Positions 24,382-34,439 of a stretch of 64,000 bases of DNA are shown here, one piece after another. Each line of letters begins with the position of its first letter. The first letter of the stretch is position 1. The stretch is taken from the NCBI GenBank assembly GCA_041398785.1, contig JAWKUA010000004.1, forward strand, positions 248,001 through 312,000, given 5' to 3'. A program made the translations under genes and the position numbers. The stretch is from Planctomycetaceae bacterium (GTDB taxonomy: Bacteria; Planctomycetota; Planctomycetia; Planctomycetales; Planctomycetaceae). The notes beneath the pieces were generated by a model, which saw only the letters and a list, made by a program, of their open reading frames with translations, had not been told where the DNA came from and did not search any database.

Positions 24382-26867
24382 ATGCGGAAGTCGTTGCGTC
24401 GAATGCTGTCCAGGGAAGTGCGCCGCCGCGGAAAAGTTCGGGCGGCAGCAATCGAGTCACTCGAAAGTCGAAAACTGCTGACGGTCGGCCTGCCGTCGCT
24501 GGTCAGCGTCAATTCCGCAGGAGCGGCCGCAGGGAACGGAAGCCCCGACGACCAGCAGAGCCTGTCCGCGGACGGCCGCTACCTGGTCTTCAGTGACACC
24601 TCGTCCAATCTGGTGGCTGGCGATACGAATGGCACTTTTGACGTCTTTCTGCGGGATCTGCAGACGGGAACGACAACGCTCGTCAGTCGCACGGCGGCTG
24701 GAACGGCCGGCAACGGCTTGTCGTACCACGGCGTCATCAGTGCGGACGGCCGGTACGTGGCGTTTTACAGCGACGCGACAGACCTGAACGTCACCGCCGG
24801 AGCGGTGAATTCGACTCTCCCGACACAGATTTACCGCTGGGACCGCCTGACGGGCGAAACGCTGCTGGTCAGCATCAACGCGACGGGAACCGACGGTGCT
24901 TCCAATGCCACCGGTCTATGGCCGTTTGGAATTCCGACAACCCGTCGATCAGTGCTGACGGCAGCCGAATTGCGTTCGAATCCTACGCCGACGATCTGGT
25001 CACCGGCCTGACGGATGCCAACGTCTACTTCGTGCAGGATGTCTACGTTCGAGACGTCGCTGCCGGAACCACGAAACTGGCGAGCCGCAACCGACTCAGT
25101 GCCACAACGACGGGCAACGAAGCTTCTCGTTCGCCGCGAATCAGCCGCGATGGGTCGACTGTAGTCTTCCTGAGTTCCGCGTCGAATCTTGAGACCGGTG
25201 TCACGGATACTAATTCGGCAGAAGACCTGTTCGCCTTTGATTATTCCGCGGGCACCAACAAGACGGTTTCACGCCGGTCAGCGACTGCCACGACGGGTGA
25301 TGCGGGAGTGGATCTCTTCGACGTGTCCGACAACGGCCAGACGGTTGCGTTTTCCAGCAATGCCACAAATCTGATCGCGGGTGACTTGAACGGAGCGTCC
25401 GACGTCTTTGTGCACGACCTGTCGAGTACAGCGTTGGAACTGGTGAGCGTCGATTCGAATGAAGTGAAAGCGAACTCGTCTTCGCAGCGTCCCAGTATCA
25501 GTGGCGACGGACGATTTGTTGCGTTCGTAAGTCAGGCGTCCAACCTTTCGCCGCTTTCGACGGACTTTTCCCCGCAGATCTACGCTCGCGACCGGGCTGC
25601 CGGGACTACGACGCTGGTTTCAGTCAATCGCCTCGGTACGGCTGGCGGCAATGACACAAGCGACCTGCCTCAAATCAGTCGCGACGGTTCCGTCGTCGCT
25701 TTTGAAAGTTACGCCACGAATCTGCAGACAGGTGTCAGCGACAGCAACAGCGATCGCGACGTCTTTGTCCGCAACTGGCGAGCCGCGAGTCCCGTGACGG
25801 AAACGGCCAGTCGTCGCAGTACCGGAACCTCGACCGGAAACCGCCTGTCGTATTCACCGAGTATCAGCGAAGACGGAACAACGATTTCCTTCGTGAGCAA
25901 CGGCAACAACCTGGTGGCCGGAATCTCAGATCCGATCGTCACGCCGGACATCTTTGCCGTGCGTTCCATTGGATTGTCCGTCAACAGTGTGACCGCAGAC
26001 GAAGGCGACAGCGGGAGCACGAACTTCCAGTTCACCGTGACGCTGCTGTCGCCGAGCACTCAGACAGTCACCGTTGACTATGAGACGCTCGACGGCAGCG
26101 CCACTACGGCCGACAACGACTACACGGCCGCCAGCGGAACGCTGACATTCAATCCCGGCGAAACGACGAAGGTCATCACGGTGTCAGTCGTCGGCGACGT
26201 CACGATCGAACCGAACGAAGTCTTCTCGCTGCGGCTGTTCAATGCCGTCAACGCTGACATCGTGGTGGGGAACGCGACCGGAACGATTCGTGACGACGAC
26301 AACCTGGCCGTTGCCAGTGTCACGATCAACAGCGGAGCGGCACAGCGGTCGAATCTGGAAACGATCGACGTACGCTTCACCGGAGCAACGAACATCCCGG
26401 ACCTGATCACGGCCGGAACGATCGATCAGGCGGTCACGCTGGTTACGTCGACCGGCGCGTCCGTCAGTCTCACGGGGGCGCGGTTCGCGTACACGGCAGC
26501 CGCTCGCACACTAACGGTTGATCTGACACTGGACGGGTTGGGCGGCAGTGCCCGCACCATGCTGGCCGACGGCCGATACGAACTGCGGCTGGACACCACT
26601 TTGATCCACTTCGCCGGCAACCCGGCGCGACTGCTGCAGGACGACGCCACACCGGACGGCTTCGTGAACCTGAGCTTCCATCGGTTCGATTCAGACTTCA
26701 ACGGCGACGGGGCCGTGACGTACGCCGACCGGGATCTGCTGTTCAGTCACTACGGCAGCAGACTCGGTCAGTTGAACTATGACCTGGCCTTCGACCTTGA
26801 CGGCGACGGCATCATCAATAGCCGCGACTACCTGTGGCTTCGTCGGCGGATCGGACTGTCGCTGTAA
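24382..26867 (+). CDS. Secreted LEPR-XLL protein with PD40 repeats, Calx-beta and dockerin-like end; one frameshift
   Basis: From ATG 24382 the protein opens with a basic stretch and IESLESRKLLTV (residues 23-34), a LEPR-XLL motif. Then come repeated TolB/PD40-like blades (SADGRYLVFSDTSSNLVAGD, SADGRYVAFYSDATDLN, SRDGSVVAFESYATNLQTG), a Calx-beta domain (TADEGDSGSTNFQFTVTL, DYTAASGTLTFNPGETTK), and a dockerin-like pair of calcium-binding repeats (DFNGDGAVTYADRDLLFSHY and DLDGDGIINSRDYLWLRRR). One frame change near 24915-24930 is needed to join GASNATG to NSDNPSISADGSRIAF. Since everything else is intact, the break may be an assembly indel. It probably acts as a cell-surface or extracellular protein. 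Confidence 0.8.
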
Positions 26868-26951
26868 CAACCACTCCAACATCCCGCCGCGACCAGCGCA
26901 CACGACGCCGATGGACGCCGGGCGGACACAATTTCCGGAAAGCCCAGAATC

Positions 26952-27617
26952 ATGATTCGAAAGACCATATTCGTCACCGCTCTGGCCGTTGCCGTACTGG
27001 GACTGCCGCCTGCCGACGCTGCCGTGATTTCGATTTCACTCAGCAACCCGACGCTTTCGCCGACAGCTCGGTATTCGATGTCTCAGCGAGTTTCACCGGA
27101 GATACCGTCGCAGACTTCGTCGATTCCATACAGCTCAGCGTCGTCAACAGTTCTGCGTCGCTGACGGCTGCGGGAACGGATTTCTCACGATTCAGCTTCA
27201 ATACGACGCTGGCGGATTGGGGTGAATTCAACGGCGGCGTGTTTGACCCTTCCGGATTTGTCTGGATGGTCACACCCCCGCCTCCGCCGGCCGTTGGTGG
27301 TTTTTCGCCGATCCGGTGACGGGGACAACGTCACGCTGGGAACGCTGTCTGTGAACACAGTCGGCCTGGCGCCGGGGACCTACGACGTCACATTTGACGA
27401 CTTCGCGAGTGCTTTCCCAACAGAAGCCTTCGGTGAAGTGAACGGCGTTTACGACAACGTTCCTCTGATGCTGAACCCACTGTCGCAGTCGTTCACGATT
27501 TCCGCCGTCCCGGAACCGTCGACGTGGGGATTGCTGCTGTGTTCGACGGCGGCGTTTGGCGTCTGTCGCTGGCGGCGGCGGGCCACGGTGGCGGCGAAGA
27601 CAACAAGGTGCGATTAG
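26952..27617 (+). pseudogene. PEP-CTERM exported protein with two frame breaks
   Basis: ATG 26952 starts a clear signal peptide (MIRKTIFVTALAVAVLGLPP, then ADAA). A frame change near 27045 leads into FADSSVFDVSASFTGDTVAD and FSRFSFNTTLADWGEFNGGV; another near 27285, next to runs of C and T, leads into VTLGTLSVNTVGLAPGTYD and the sorting tail SAVPEPSTWGLLLCSTAA followed by CRWRRR. The VPEP motif, hydrophobic helix and basic end are those of PEP-CTERM proteins, processed by exosortase. The gene starts 84 bases after the LEPR-XLL gene. Both breaks could be assembly errors. Confidence 0.78.
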
Positions 27618-27684
27618 ACGACACAGCACGCGCGCGAATCGGTGGAATCTCGAACGCCCCGATCTCACAGCGAGGTGACCGCGG

Positions 27685-28487
27685 GTGACATGGACATATC
27701 ACCTCGCCGCTGGCCAGGCCGAAACGACCGGCTGTGATCTGTTCGGCATGGCGCGCACGGAAATCGTGGCCCGCACTCATGCTCGTGCAGGAATGGACCT
27801 TCGAGGCAGCGATTTTTGTTCGGCAGGAGATGAGGATGCCGCGTTGATCCTTTTTACGAGGCGCACGTTCGTGGATTTAGCGTTCGATCTCACGTCTGCT
27901 GTTGACCCGTTTCAGTTGCGTCGTGAATGGCAGTTGACGCTGGGTCGGGAGCCGCTGGCGGAACCTGAACAGCTTCTGGATCGGTGTCCGAAACTGTTGC
28001 CGAAGCAGGTTGTCGACGGCACCTTTTCGCCCGCAAAAAAGGGGGTCTTGAGGTCGGCAAGACCAAGAAGGGAAAGGGAACCAAGCTGATGTTGATGACC
28101 GACGGTCAGGGGGTCCCGATGTCTGCAATGACGACATCGGCACAGGATGCGGAAGTGAATACTATCGAGACTCTTGTTGACGTGCGAATGCTGAAGAAGT
28201 GCCCCAGGCGTCTCCTCTACGATAAGGCGGCCGATGCCGACTGGCTCCGTGATACACTTCAGAAGCGGGGAATCGAACAGATCACACCGCATCGAAGCGG
28301 GCGAAAGAGAGATAGTCGGCAGGATGGGCGTGCACTGCGACGTTATCGTCATCGATGGAAAATCGAACGTACCATCAGTTGGTTGCAGTACCAACGGCGA
28401 CTCCTCGTTCGCCACGAAAGACACGCTCACCTGTTCGAAGGATTTGCTCACCTCGCCTGCATGATTCTATGCTTGAGGTGGTTTTGA
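27685..28487 (+). mobile_element. IS5-family element, two overlapping transposase frames, left end lost
   Basis: The upstream frame (27685-28089) ends its meaningful part with PKQVVDGTFSPAKKG and the downstream frame (27984-28487) continues GGLEVGKTKKGKGTKLMLM, YDKAADADWLRDTLQKRG, TPHRSGRKRD and RRYRHRWKIERTISWLQYQR, the DDE transposase signature of the IS5 (IS427-like) group. The two join by a -1 move exactly at GCA AAA AAG GGG, a known slippery type, so programmed frameshifting is plausible. The N-terminal half is poorly conserved, and I found no left inverted repeat matching the right end. The element stops at about 28490, where WD40 coding sequence begins. Confidence 0.75.
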
Positions 28488-28541
28488 AATGACCTCTACG
28501 CTCCTTCCGGTGAAACACTCGCCACGGCCGGTCATGATTCC

Positions 28542-30227
28542 ATGATCAGAGTCTGGTCTGCCGAGACGGGCACACTGCGGATGACTGTGGAAATTGGTGC
28601 CGGAGAATACTCCTGCCGCGCCGCTTTCCTGGATGATCATCACCTGGTGGTCAGTGGTCGCCGTCGGACGCCGGCCGTCATCCAACTGACTGAGCCTCCA
28701 GCCATACGACCTCTGACCAGTGTGGCCGAGTCTGACCTGATCGACATCGCCGTGCATCCACCGTCGCGCCGCTGTGCGTTTGTCGGTTGGAAAGCCGTCC
28801 ATGTCGGGCGAATTGCTGCAGATGCGAACTCAGAACTGCAGTTGGAGCTGCAGTTTGTGTGGCCGCGGAAGGGTGGCCCTTCGGCTGCCTGGTCGATCGA
28901 CGGTCGGCTTCTGGCGTTGTCCGATGAGGGTGGCGTCATCGATGTGCTCAGCGTTGAAGATTCCGGCGGCCCTCAGTCCGTCGCGTCGTATCAATTGCTC
29001 GATGAAGTCCGCAGTATGGCGTTTTCCGTCGAGGGCCGTCTGTACGCCGGTTGCGGTACGGGGGCTGTGTTTGTGTCGAATCCGGGTGCCCGTGAATCGG
29101 CGGCCATCGTGCCGGCGAAGGGCATCATGGGCTGGCAGGGTCACGTCGACCGCATCAACGCGGTCGCTGTTTCACCCATCGACGGCAGCGTTCTGACGGG
29201 CAGCCGCGACGATCTGGTACGCGCCTGGCAGCCGGCTCCGGATTCCGGTGTGCGTGTGCTGTCCGAAGGACTCGCGCCAAGGGTCTCTGCACCGGGGATC
29301 GCCATGTTGCCGGGAAGGGACCGGGTCCTTGCCGTTGGGACCGGGGAACTGACGGAATGGGATCTGATATCCGGTGACGTGATGGGCCGGACTGAACCCA
29401 ACGGCCGGGTCCGCGATCGGATCGCCGTTTCGCCGGACGGTCGCTTCGTGGCCACCTCCAAAATGCTGGAGGAGCCATTTGTTGAGATCTGGTCGAGAAG
29501 CGAATCCGCCGGACCAGGCCGGCCGACGCACGCGACCGGCACGGGCTCTTCCGGTGCGGACGCCCGCGAGTCGCAGGTTGCTTCAAATGCCGTCCGGTTT
29601 ACTCCGATGCAGCGGCTGAACATTCAGCGGTGTAGCGGCATGGCGTTTTCCCCTGACAGCCGACTGGTGGCTGTTGTTGATTTTCAGCACGACACCGTGC
29701 TGCTGGTGGCGCCGGAGACCGGGGCCGTCGTTCGTCAACTGCCCGCCGAACAGCCTCACTGCGCCGTTTTTTCGCCGGACAATCATCGGCTCATAGTGAC
29801 TTCGCTGGACGGCGCGGACGTTTGGGACTGCGCCACCTGGCAGAAGCTGTGCCGGCTCAGTGGTCATTCCTCCACGACGGTGATTGCTGCGGTTTCGCCG
29901 GACAGTCGTGTTGTTGCGACGGGTTCTCACGACAGGTCTGTCCGCCTGTGGGACACTGAAACAGGCACCGAATTGCAGCGACTGCTGGGTCACAGCGACT
30001 GGATTGAGGATCTGGTATTCAGTCCGGACGGTCGGTCGCTGGTGAGCGCATCGCAAGACGGCTTCGTCAAAGTCTGGCACGTCGAAACGGGAGAGTTTCT
30101 GTGCGACCTTGAACGCCGCGAAACGAACCGTGTGTTTCGGCTGGCGTTCTGTACGCCGAGCGGGAAGCTTGCCATGCGGCTCGAACGCGGCCAGTTGATC
30201 CTGCTCAACACCGGAGCACGCGACTGA
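28542..30227 (+). CDS. WD40-repeat protein, 5'-truncated paralogue of the kinase at 16.4 kb
   Basis: The 561-residue frame is a WD40 propeller: SMAFSVEGRLYAGCGTGAVF, GHVDRINAVAVSPIDGSVLT, VIAAVSPDSRVVATGSHDRS, RLWDTETGTELQRLLGHSD, LVFSPDGRSLVSASQDGFVK. The open frame continues upstream of the ATG (YAPSGETLATAGHDS) to about 28494, right at the IS5 end, so the ATG is not the original start and an N-terminal region is missing. By comparison with 16410-19933 that region held the kinase, transmembrane helix and linker. What remains is intact to the stop and could be expressed only from a promoter in or near the element. Confidence 0.8.
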   Translation: MIRVWSAETGTLRMTVEIGAGEYSCRAAFLDDHHLVVSGRRRTPAVIQLTEPPAIRPLTSVAESDLIDIAVHPPSRRCAFVGWKAVHVGRIAADANSELQLELQFVWPRKGGPSAAWSIDGRLLALSDEGGVIDVLSVEDSGGPQSVASYQLLDEVRSMAFSVEGRLYAGCGTGAVFVSNPGARESAAIVPAKGIMGWQGHVDRINAVAVSPIDGSVLTGSRDDLVRAWQPAPDSGVRVLSEGLAPRVSAPGIAMLPGRDRVLAVGTGELTEWDLISGDVMGRTEPNGRVRDRIAVSPDGRFVATSKMLEEPFVEIWSRSESAGPGRPTHATGTGSSGADARESQVASNAVRFTPMQRLNIQRCSGMAFSPDSRLVAVVDFQHDTVLLVAPETGAVVRQLPAEQPHCAVFSPDNHRLIVTSLDGADVWDCATWQKLCRLSGHSSTTVIAAVSPDSRVVATGSHDRSVRLWDTETGTELQRLLGHSDWIEDLVFSPDGRSLVSASQDGFVKVWHVETGEFLCDLERRETNRVFRLAFCTPSGKLAMRLERGQLILLNTGARD

Positions 30228-31848
30228 CCAGCCTGAAGTGGGCGAGTTGGTCGGGGTTCTTCGGAGCTGGGAATCGCTACTTCCCGAAGCCGCCGCCGCC
30301 GGGTGTTTCGATCCGCAGGACATCACCGGCGGCGACGGTGACCGCAAAGCTTCCGCCGAGGTTCTGAAACTGCGTCGTTCCGCAACGCTGAAGGCTATTG
30401 GCCCCGGCAGCGCCCGCCGCGCCTCCGTGCAGCCCATACGGTTGGTTGGTGTCCCGTCGCTGCGACAGCATTGACACGTGCAGAGACTTCAGGAACTCGA
30501 TCTCGCGGACAATTCCATTTCCGCCACGATGCTGCCCTGCTCCGCCGGAGTTCTGCCGTATGCCGAATTGTCGCAGCCGCACCGGATATCGGTGTTCCAG
30601 AATCTCCGGGTCAGTCAACCGCGTATTCGTCATATGAGTATGCACCGCGTCGGCTCCGTCGGCGGTTCCGGTCGCGCCGGCACCGCCGCAGATGGTTTCG
30701 TAGTACCCGAACGACTCGCTACCGAACGTCAGGTTGTTCATCGTGCCCTGGCTGGCAGCAGCCAGGTCGAGTGCGCCCAGCAGCACGTCAACAATTCGCT
30801 GCGAAGTTTCGACATTGCCGCCAACCATCGCGGGCGAACTATCGGGACACGGGCCGGCGGCTGGATTCAGCAAGCCTGCCGGAATAATCATTGTCAGCGG
30901 TTCCAGCACTCCGGCGTTCAGCGGCACGTCTTCGTTCAGAAAACAGCGAAACGAATACAGCACCGCCGCTGTTGTGATCGCGCGGTTGGCATTCAGGTTG
31001 CCGGGATGAACTTCTGCCGTGCCGGAAAAATCCACCGTCGCTTCATCGCCGCGTACGGTGATCGTGACGGCGATTCGAGTGCCATCGTCCAGCGAATCGG
31101 CGAACGTGTACGCTCGGTCGTCAAGCCGGTTGAGTTGCCAGCCGCATCTTCCTGGTCGCCGCGTGCTGAATATGGCATGTAGCTTTGGACGGCGTCGACC
31201 TCGTGTCGCTCGCAAAGCTGTTGCAGCAGCCGCACTCCACAGGCGTTGGCCGCCACCTGGAGCCGCCGTGTCCGCCAGATTGTCGCTGACCGCACGGCTG
31301 GGAAACGGACCGGACGCAAGCAGCTCACGGATATCCCTTCTTCCCGCGACTGTCCGGCGTCGACCAGTTTCCGGCTGCGAATCAGGACACCTTCTTCGGA
31401 GAGATTCTTCGAAAACGGCGGCATGCTTCCGGGGACAATTCCGCCGATTTCCGCGTGGTGAGCACGATTCGCCACGAAGAAATCCGGCCCCGGTCTTTCG
31501 ACGCTCAACTTGGCAAGCTGCTCCGCGAACACCGGCGTCACCACCGTCACATCGGGCAGATGAGAACCACCTCGATACGGGATCATTGGTGACAAACACA
31601 TCGCCGGGCTTCATCTCGGGATGGTCGGCCATGATCGCGCAAACCGTCTCGCCCATTGCTCCCAGATGCACGGGCACGTGAGGAGCATTCACGACCAGTT
31701 GCCCCCGCGGCATCGAACATGTGCACAACCAGTCCAGCCGTTCACGAACATTCGTCGAGACGGAAGTTCGCCGCAGCATCTCGCCCATCTGCTCCGCGAT
31801 CGAAGCGAACTGGTTGTTGAAAAACTTCCAGCAGAATCGGATCGCTCA

Positions 31849-31923
31849 CCGTACGATGGCCCTCCGAAGCCGTCGCTTCATCGCGACCGCTGCTTTTCGA
31901 CGGCCTCGGAGGGCCATCGTACG
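31849..31923. repeat. REP-like palindrome inside the oxoprolinase gene
   Basis: CCGTACGATGGCCCTCCGAA at the left end and CGGAGGGCCATCGTACGG at the right end form a long hairpin with inner CCGTCG/CGACGG arms and a central loop. On the minus strand it is read in frame as about 27 extra residues (PYDGPPRPSKSSGRDEATAS, then EGHRTVS) between AGERMDES and DPILLEVF, two conserved parts of the host protein. It belongs with the palindrome at 3825-3880. Confidence 0.8.
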
Positions 31924-32194
31924 GACTTTCGTCCATCCGCTCGCCGGCAACCATGACCAGTATTACGCCGGTCGAAGTGATTTCCGCCGAACATCCCGGC
32001 TCCACAACAATCGCGGATGTCGCTTCGCAGATGATGGCCGGGCCGGTGAGCACGTCGCCGGGCTGCAGTTCGTCGCGAGTCACGATGGCCGCGTCGACAG
32101 TGCGTCCGTCAAAATGCGCGGGCGCGACGGAGCGCACTACATTCCATCGCCCTTCGTCATGCGCGCGCTGCCGGGAAGCCGGTTGCGAATACCG

Positions 32195-32311
32195 GGTGCC
32201 CGTCTTTCCTCGCAAGACGGACTGGGTTCCCGCCTGCGCGGGAATGACGGACTGGGTTCCCGCCTTTTCTCGCGAGAGGAACTGGATTCCCGCCTGCGCG
32301 GGAATGACGGG
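32195..32311. repeat. Cluster of REP-type repeats (TTCCCGCCTGCGCGGGAA)
   Basis: Two copies of GGTTCCCGCCTGCGCGGGAA-type or GGATTCCCGCCTGCGCGGGA sequence, each followed by TGACGG, plus two variants in which the centre reads CTTTTCTCGCGAGAG or CTTTCCTCGCAAGACGG. On the minus strand they read as the familiar REP translation HSRAGGNPV. They interrupt the end of the HyuA half of the oxoprolinase gene. Confidence 0.8.
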
Positions 32312-34439
32312 TTGTTGAGGAATGTGTGCGGTGTGCCGGACGTCGTCCTTTCGCGCCGTTCCCGGACAACTTCCACTTCCACGGCCGCCACTTCAATCGA
32401 CCGTTCCTTCCTGAGATATCCGAATAGCCGCCGGTGTTCCCTCGAATTCCTCACGGATATCAGCGTCCGTGGCCGAGTGCTCAACTGCCACTGTGAGCGT
32501 TGAATCGGTGCCGGAATATCGAAGATTGCAGCGTCGCTGAGGTTTCACGATCTGACCGGCGGCAATGCCCTGCTCGGCAACTTCGGCGCGACCTTCAGCT
32601 TCAAGCTGTTCAAACAGCGGTTGCAGCTCACTCAGCAGACCGCCGCTTAGCGTCTTCAAGACGCTGCACTGTCGAATGCGGCGAACATCCGCCTGGCCCA
32701 TTCCCCAGGCGCTCAGAATTCCCGCGAACGAATGAATCAGCACTCGGCGAATCCCCAGTCGGCGAGCCACACTGCACGCGTGCTGGCCTCCCGCTCCGCC
32801 GAACGCCACCAAAACGTAGTCGGACGGGTGATAGCCCTTCGTGACCGAGACTTTTCGAATTGCGTGAGCCATGTTGTCGTTGGCGATTCGCAGCAATCCT
32901 TCGGCCAGTTCTTCGCGAGTCATCGCCGTCATCGCGCGGCTGTGATTCATCGACGCCAGCAACTCTTCCAGCCGTTCTTCAATCGCGGCAACATGCAGCG
33001 GAAACGGAAAATGCTGCACGGGAATTCGCCCCAGCAGCACGTTCAGGTCCGTGACGGTCAGCGGACCGCCGGAACCGTAGCACGCCGGACCTGGCTTCGC
33101 GCCGGCGCTGTCCGGCCCGACAAACAGCCGCACGCCGTCGAATCCGCAGATGCTGCCGCCGCCTGCCGCAACCGTTTCGATCGCCAGCACCGGAGTCATG
33201 ATGCGAACCGCGGCTTTCATGGTTTCGTGTTCGTACTCGAACTGTCCGTCGAACCGAGCGACATCCGTGCTGGTGCCTCCCATGTCGAATCCGATCGAAC
33301 GATCAAAGCCCTCCGCCTGAGCCACCTTTGCGAACCCGACAATGCCTCCGGCCGGACCCGACAGAATGCAGTCGCGGCCGCGAAACGCCGTCGCGTCAAC
33401 CAGCCCTCCGGCAGATGTCATGACCTGAATGCGGCTTCCTCGCAAATGTCCCTGAATCTGTTGCAGATACGTTCGCAGGACTGGATTCAAATAGGCATCC
33501 AGAGTTGTCGTGTCGCACCGCGGAACGAATCGGATCAGCGGCGACACTTCGGTCGAGCGGCTGACTTCGGTGAATCCCATCGCACGAACGATGGCTTCCA
33601 GTTGTTCCTCATGAAGCGGGTTGCGATACGCGTTCATCAGACAGATGGCGACGGAATCGAACCGGTGACTCGACAACCCCGCCGCTGGAAGTCGATTGGA
33701 TTCCGTTTGTTCATCGAGCGATCGCAGTACCTGACCGTTCGCGTCGATGCGTTCGTCCACTTCGAACACCTGTGCGAACAGCGGCCGCGGCTTGCGAATG
33801 TTGAGATCAAACAGGTCCGGCCGCGTCTGATTGCCGATCAGAGGGACGTCGGCGAACCCGCGCGTTGTGATTAGCGCTGTTTTCGCGCCGGTGCGCGTCA
33901 GCAGTGCATTCGTTCCGCGAGTTGTTCCGAATCGCACGCTGACGGGAGGACAATCGTCGTCCGGTCGCAGATTCAGCAGCCAGCGAACCGCCAGCACCGG
34001 CGCAGGAAGGCCACAATCCAGCTCGTAGCGGATTTCGCCGACCGCCGTGACCGGTTCGCTGAGTTTGAACGATCCAGACGCCGGGGCGAATTCCGTGATC
34101 CGTGATTCGCTGACGACTCGCCCGTCGCCGCTGACTATCCGCATGCGGGAACCGTTCCAGAAACCTGCCGGATCGGCCCGACGATCTTCATCAATCAGCC
34201 GCGTGCCGCCCGCATCGACGCGGCCCTGCCCCTTCACCAGGCCGGAACTCAGCGTCTTAAACGGCACGACGCGTCCGTCCGGCGACACGCCGATGCAGTC
34301 GGTGAATGTGCCGCCGACATCAATCCAGAACTGCCAACTGGTCATGGGATCAAGCCGTCCTTGTCAGCCGTCTCACGCTTGCGCCGACGTTCATAAGCGT
34401 TCAACGATCTCGCCGGAGCGGTGGTTCCGAATGCCCTGT

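Larger units (their letters stand above)
30277..34345 (-). pseudogene. 5-Oxoprolinase-type (hydantoinase A-B fusion) gene, broken by frameshifts and two REP insertions
   Basis: Reading from ATG 34345, the HyuA half is intact for 650 residues: WIDVGGTFTDCIGV, VRFGTTRGTNALLTRTG, SAGGLVDATAFRGRDCILS, FDMGGTSTDVARFDG. Near 32400 the frame moves to EHRRLFGYLRKERSIEVAAV; past a REP cluster it resumes FDGRTVDAAIVTRDELQPGD, then after a second palindrome enters HyuB: DPILLEVF, NNQFASIAEQMGEMLRRTSV, GDVFVTNDP, YRGGSHLPDVTVVTP, VANRAHHAEIGGIVPGSMPP, SMPPFSKNLSEEGVLI, and an intact end NSGGAGQHRGGNGIVREIEF. Intact enzymes of this type hydrolyse 5-oxoproline or hydantoins with ATP. At least two breaks need only one base fewer in a homopolymer (TTTTT near 31818, CCC near 31581). 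Confidence 0.82.

Noticed and set aside
32732..33874. 380-codon plus-strand frame
   Set aside because: Antisense to the intact HyuA half of the oxoprolinase gene; no family signature.
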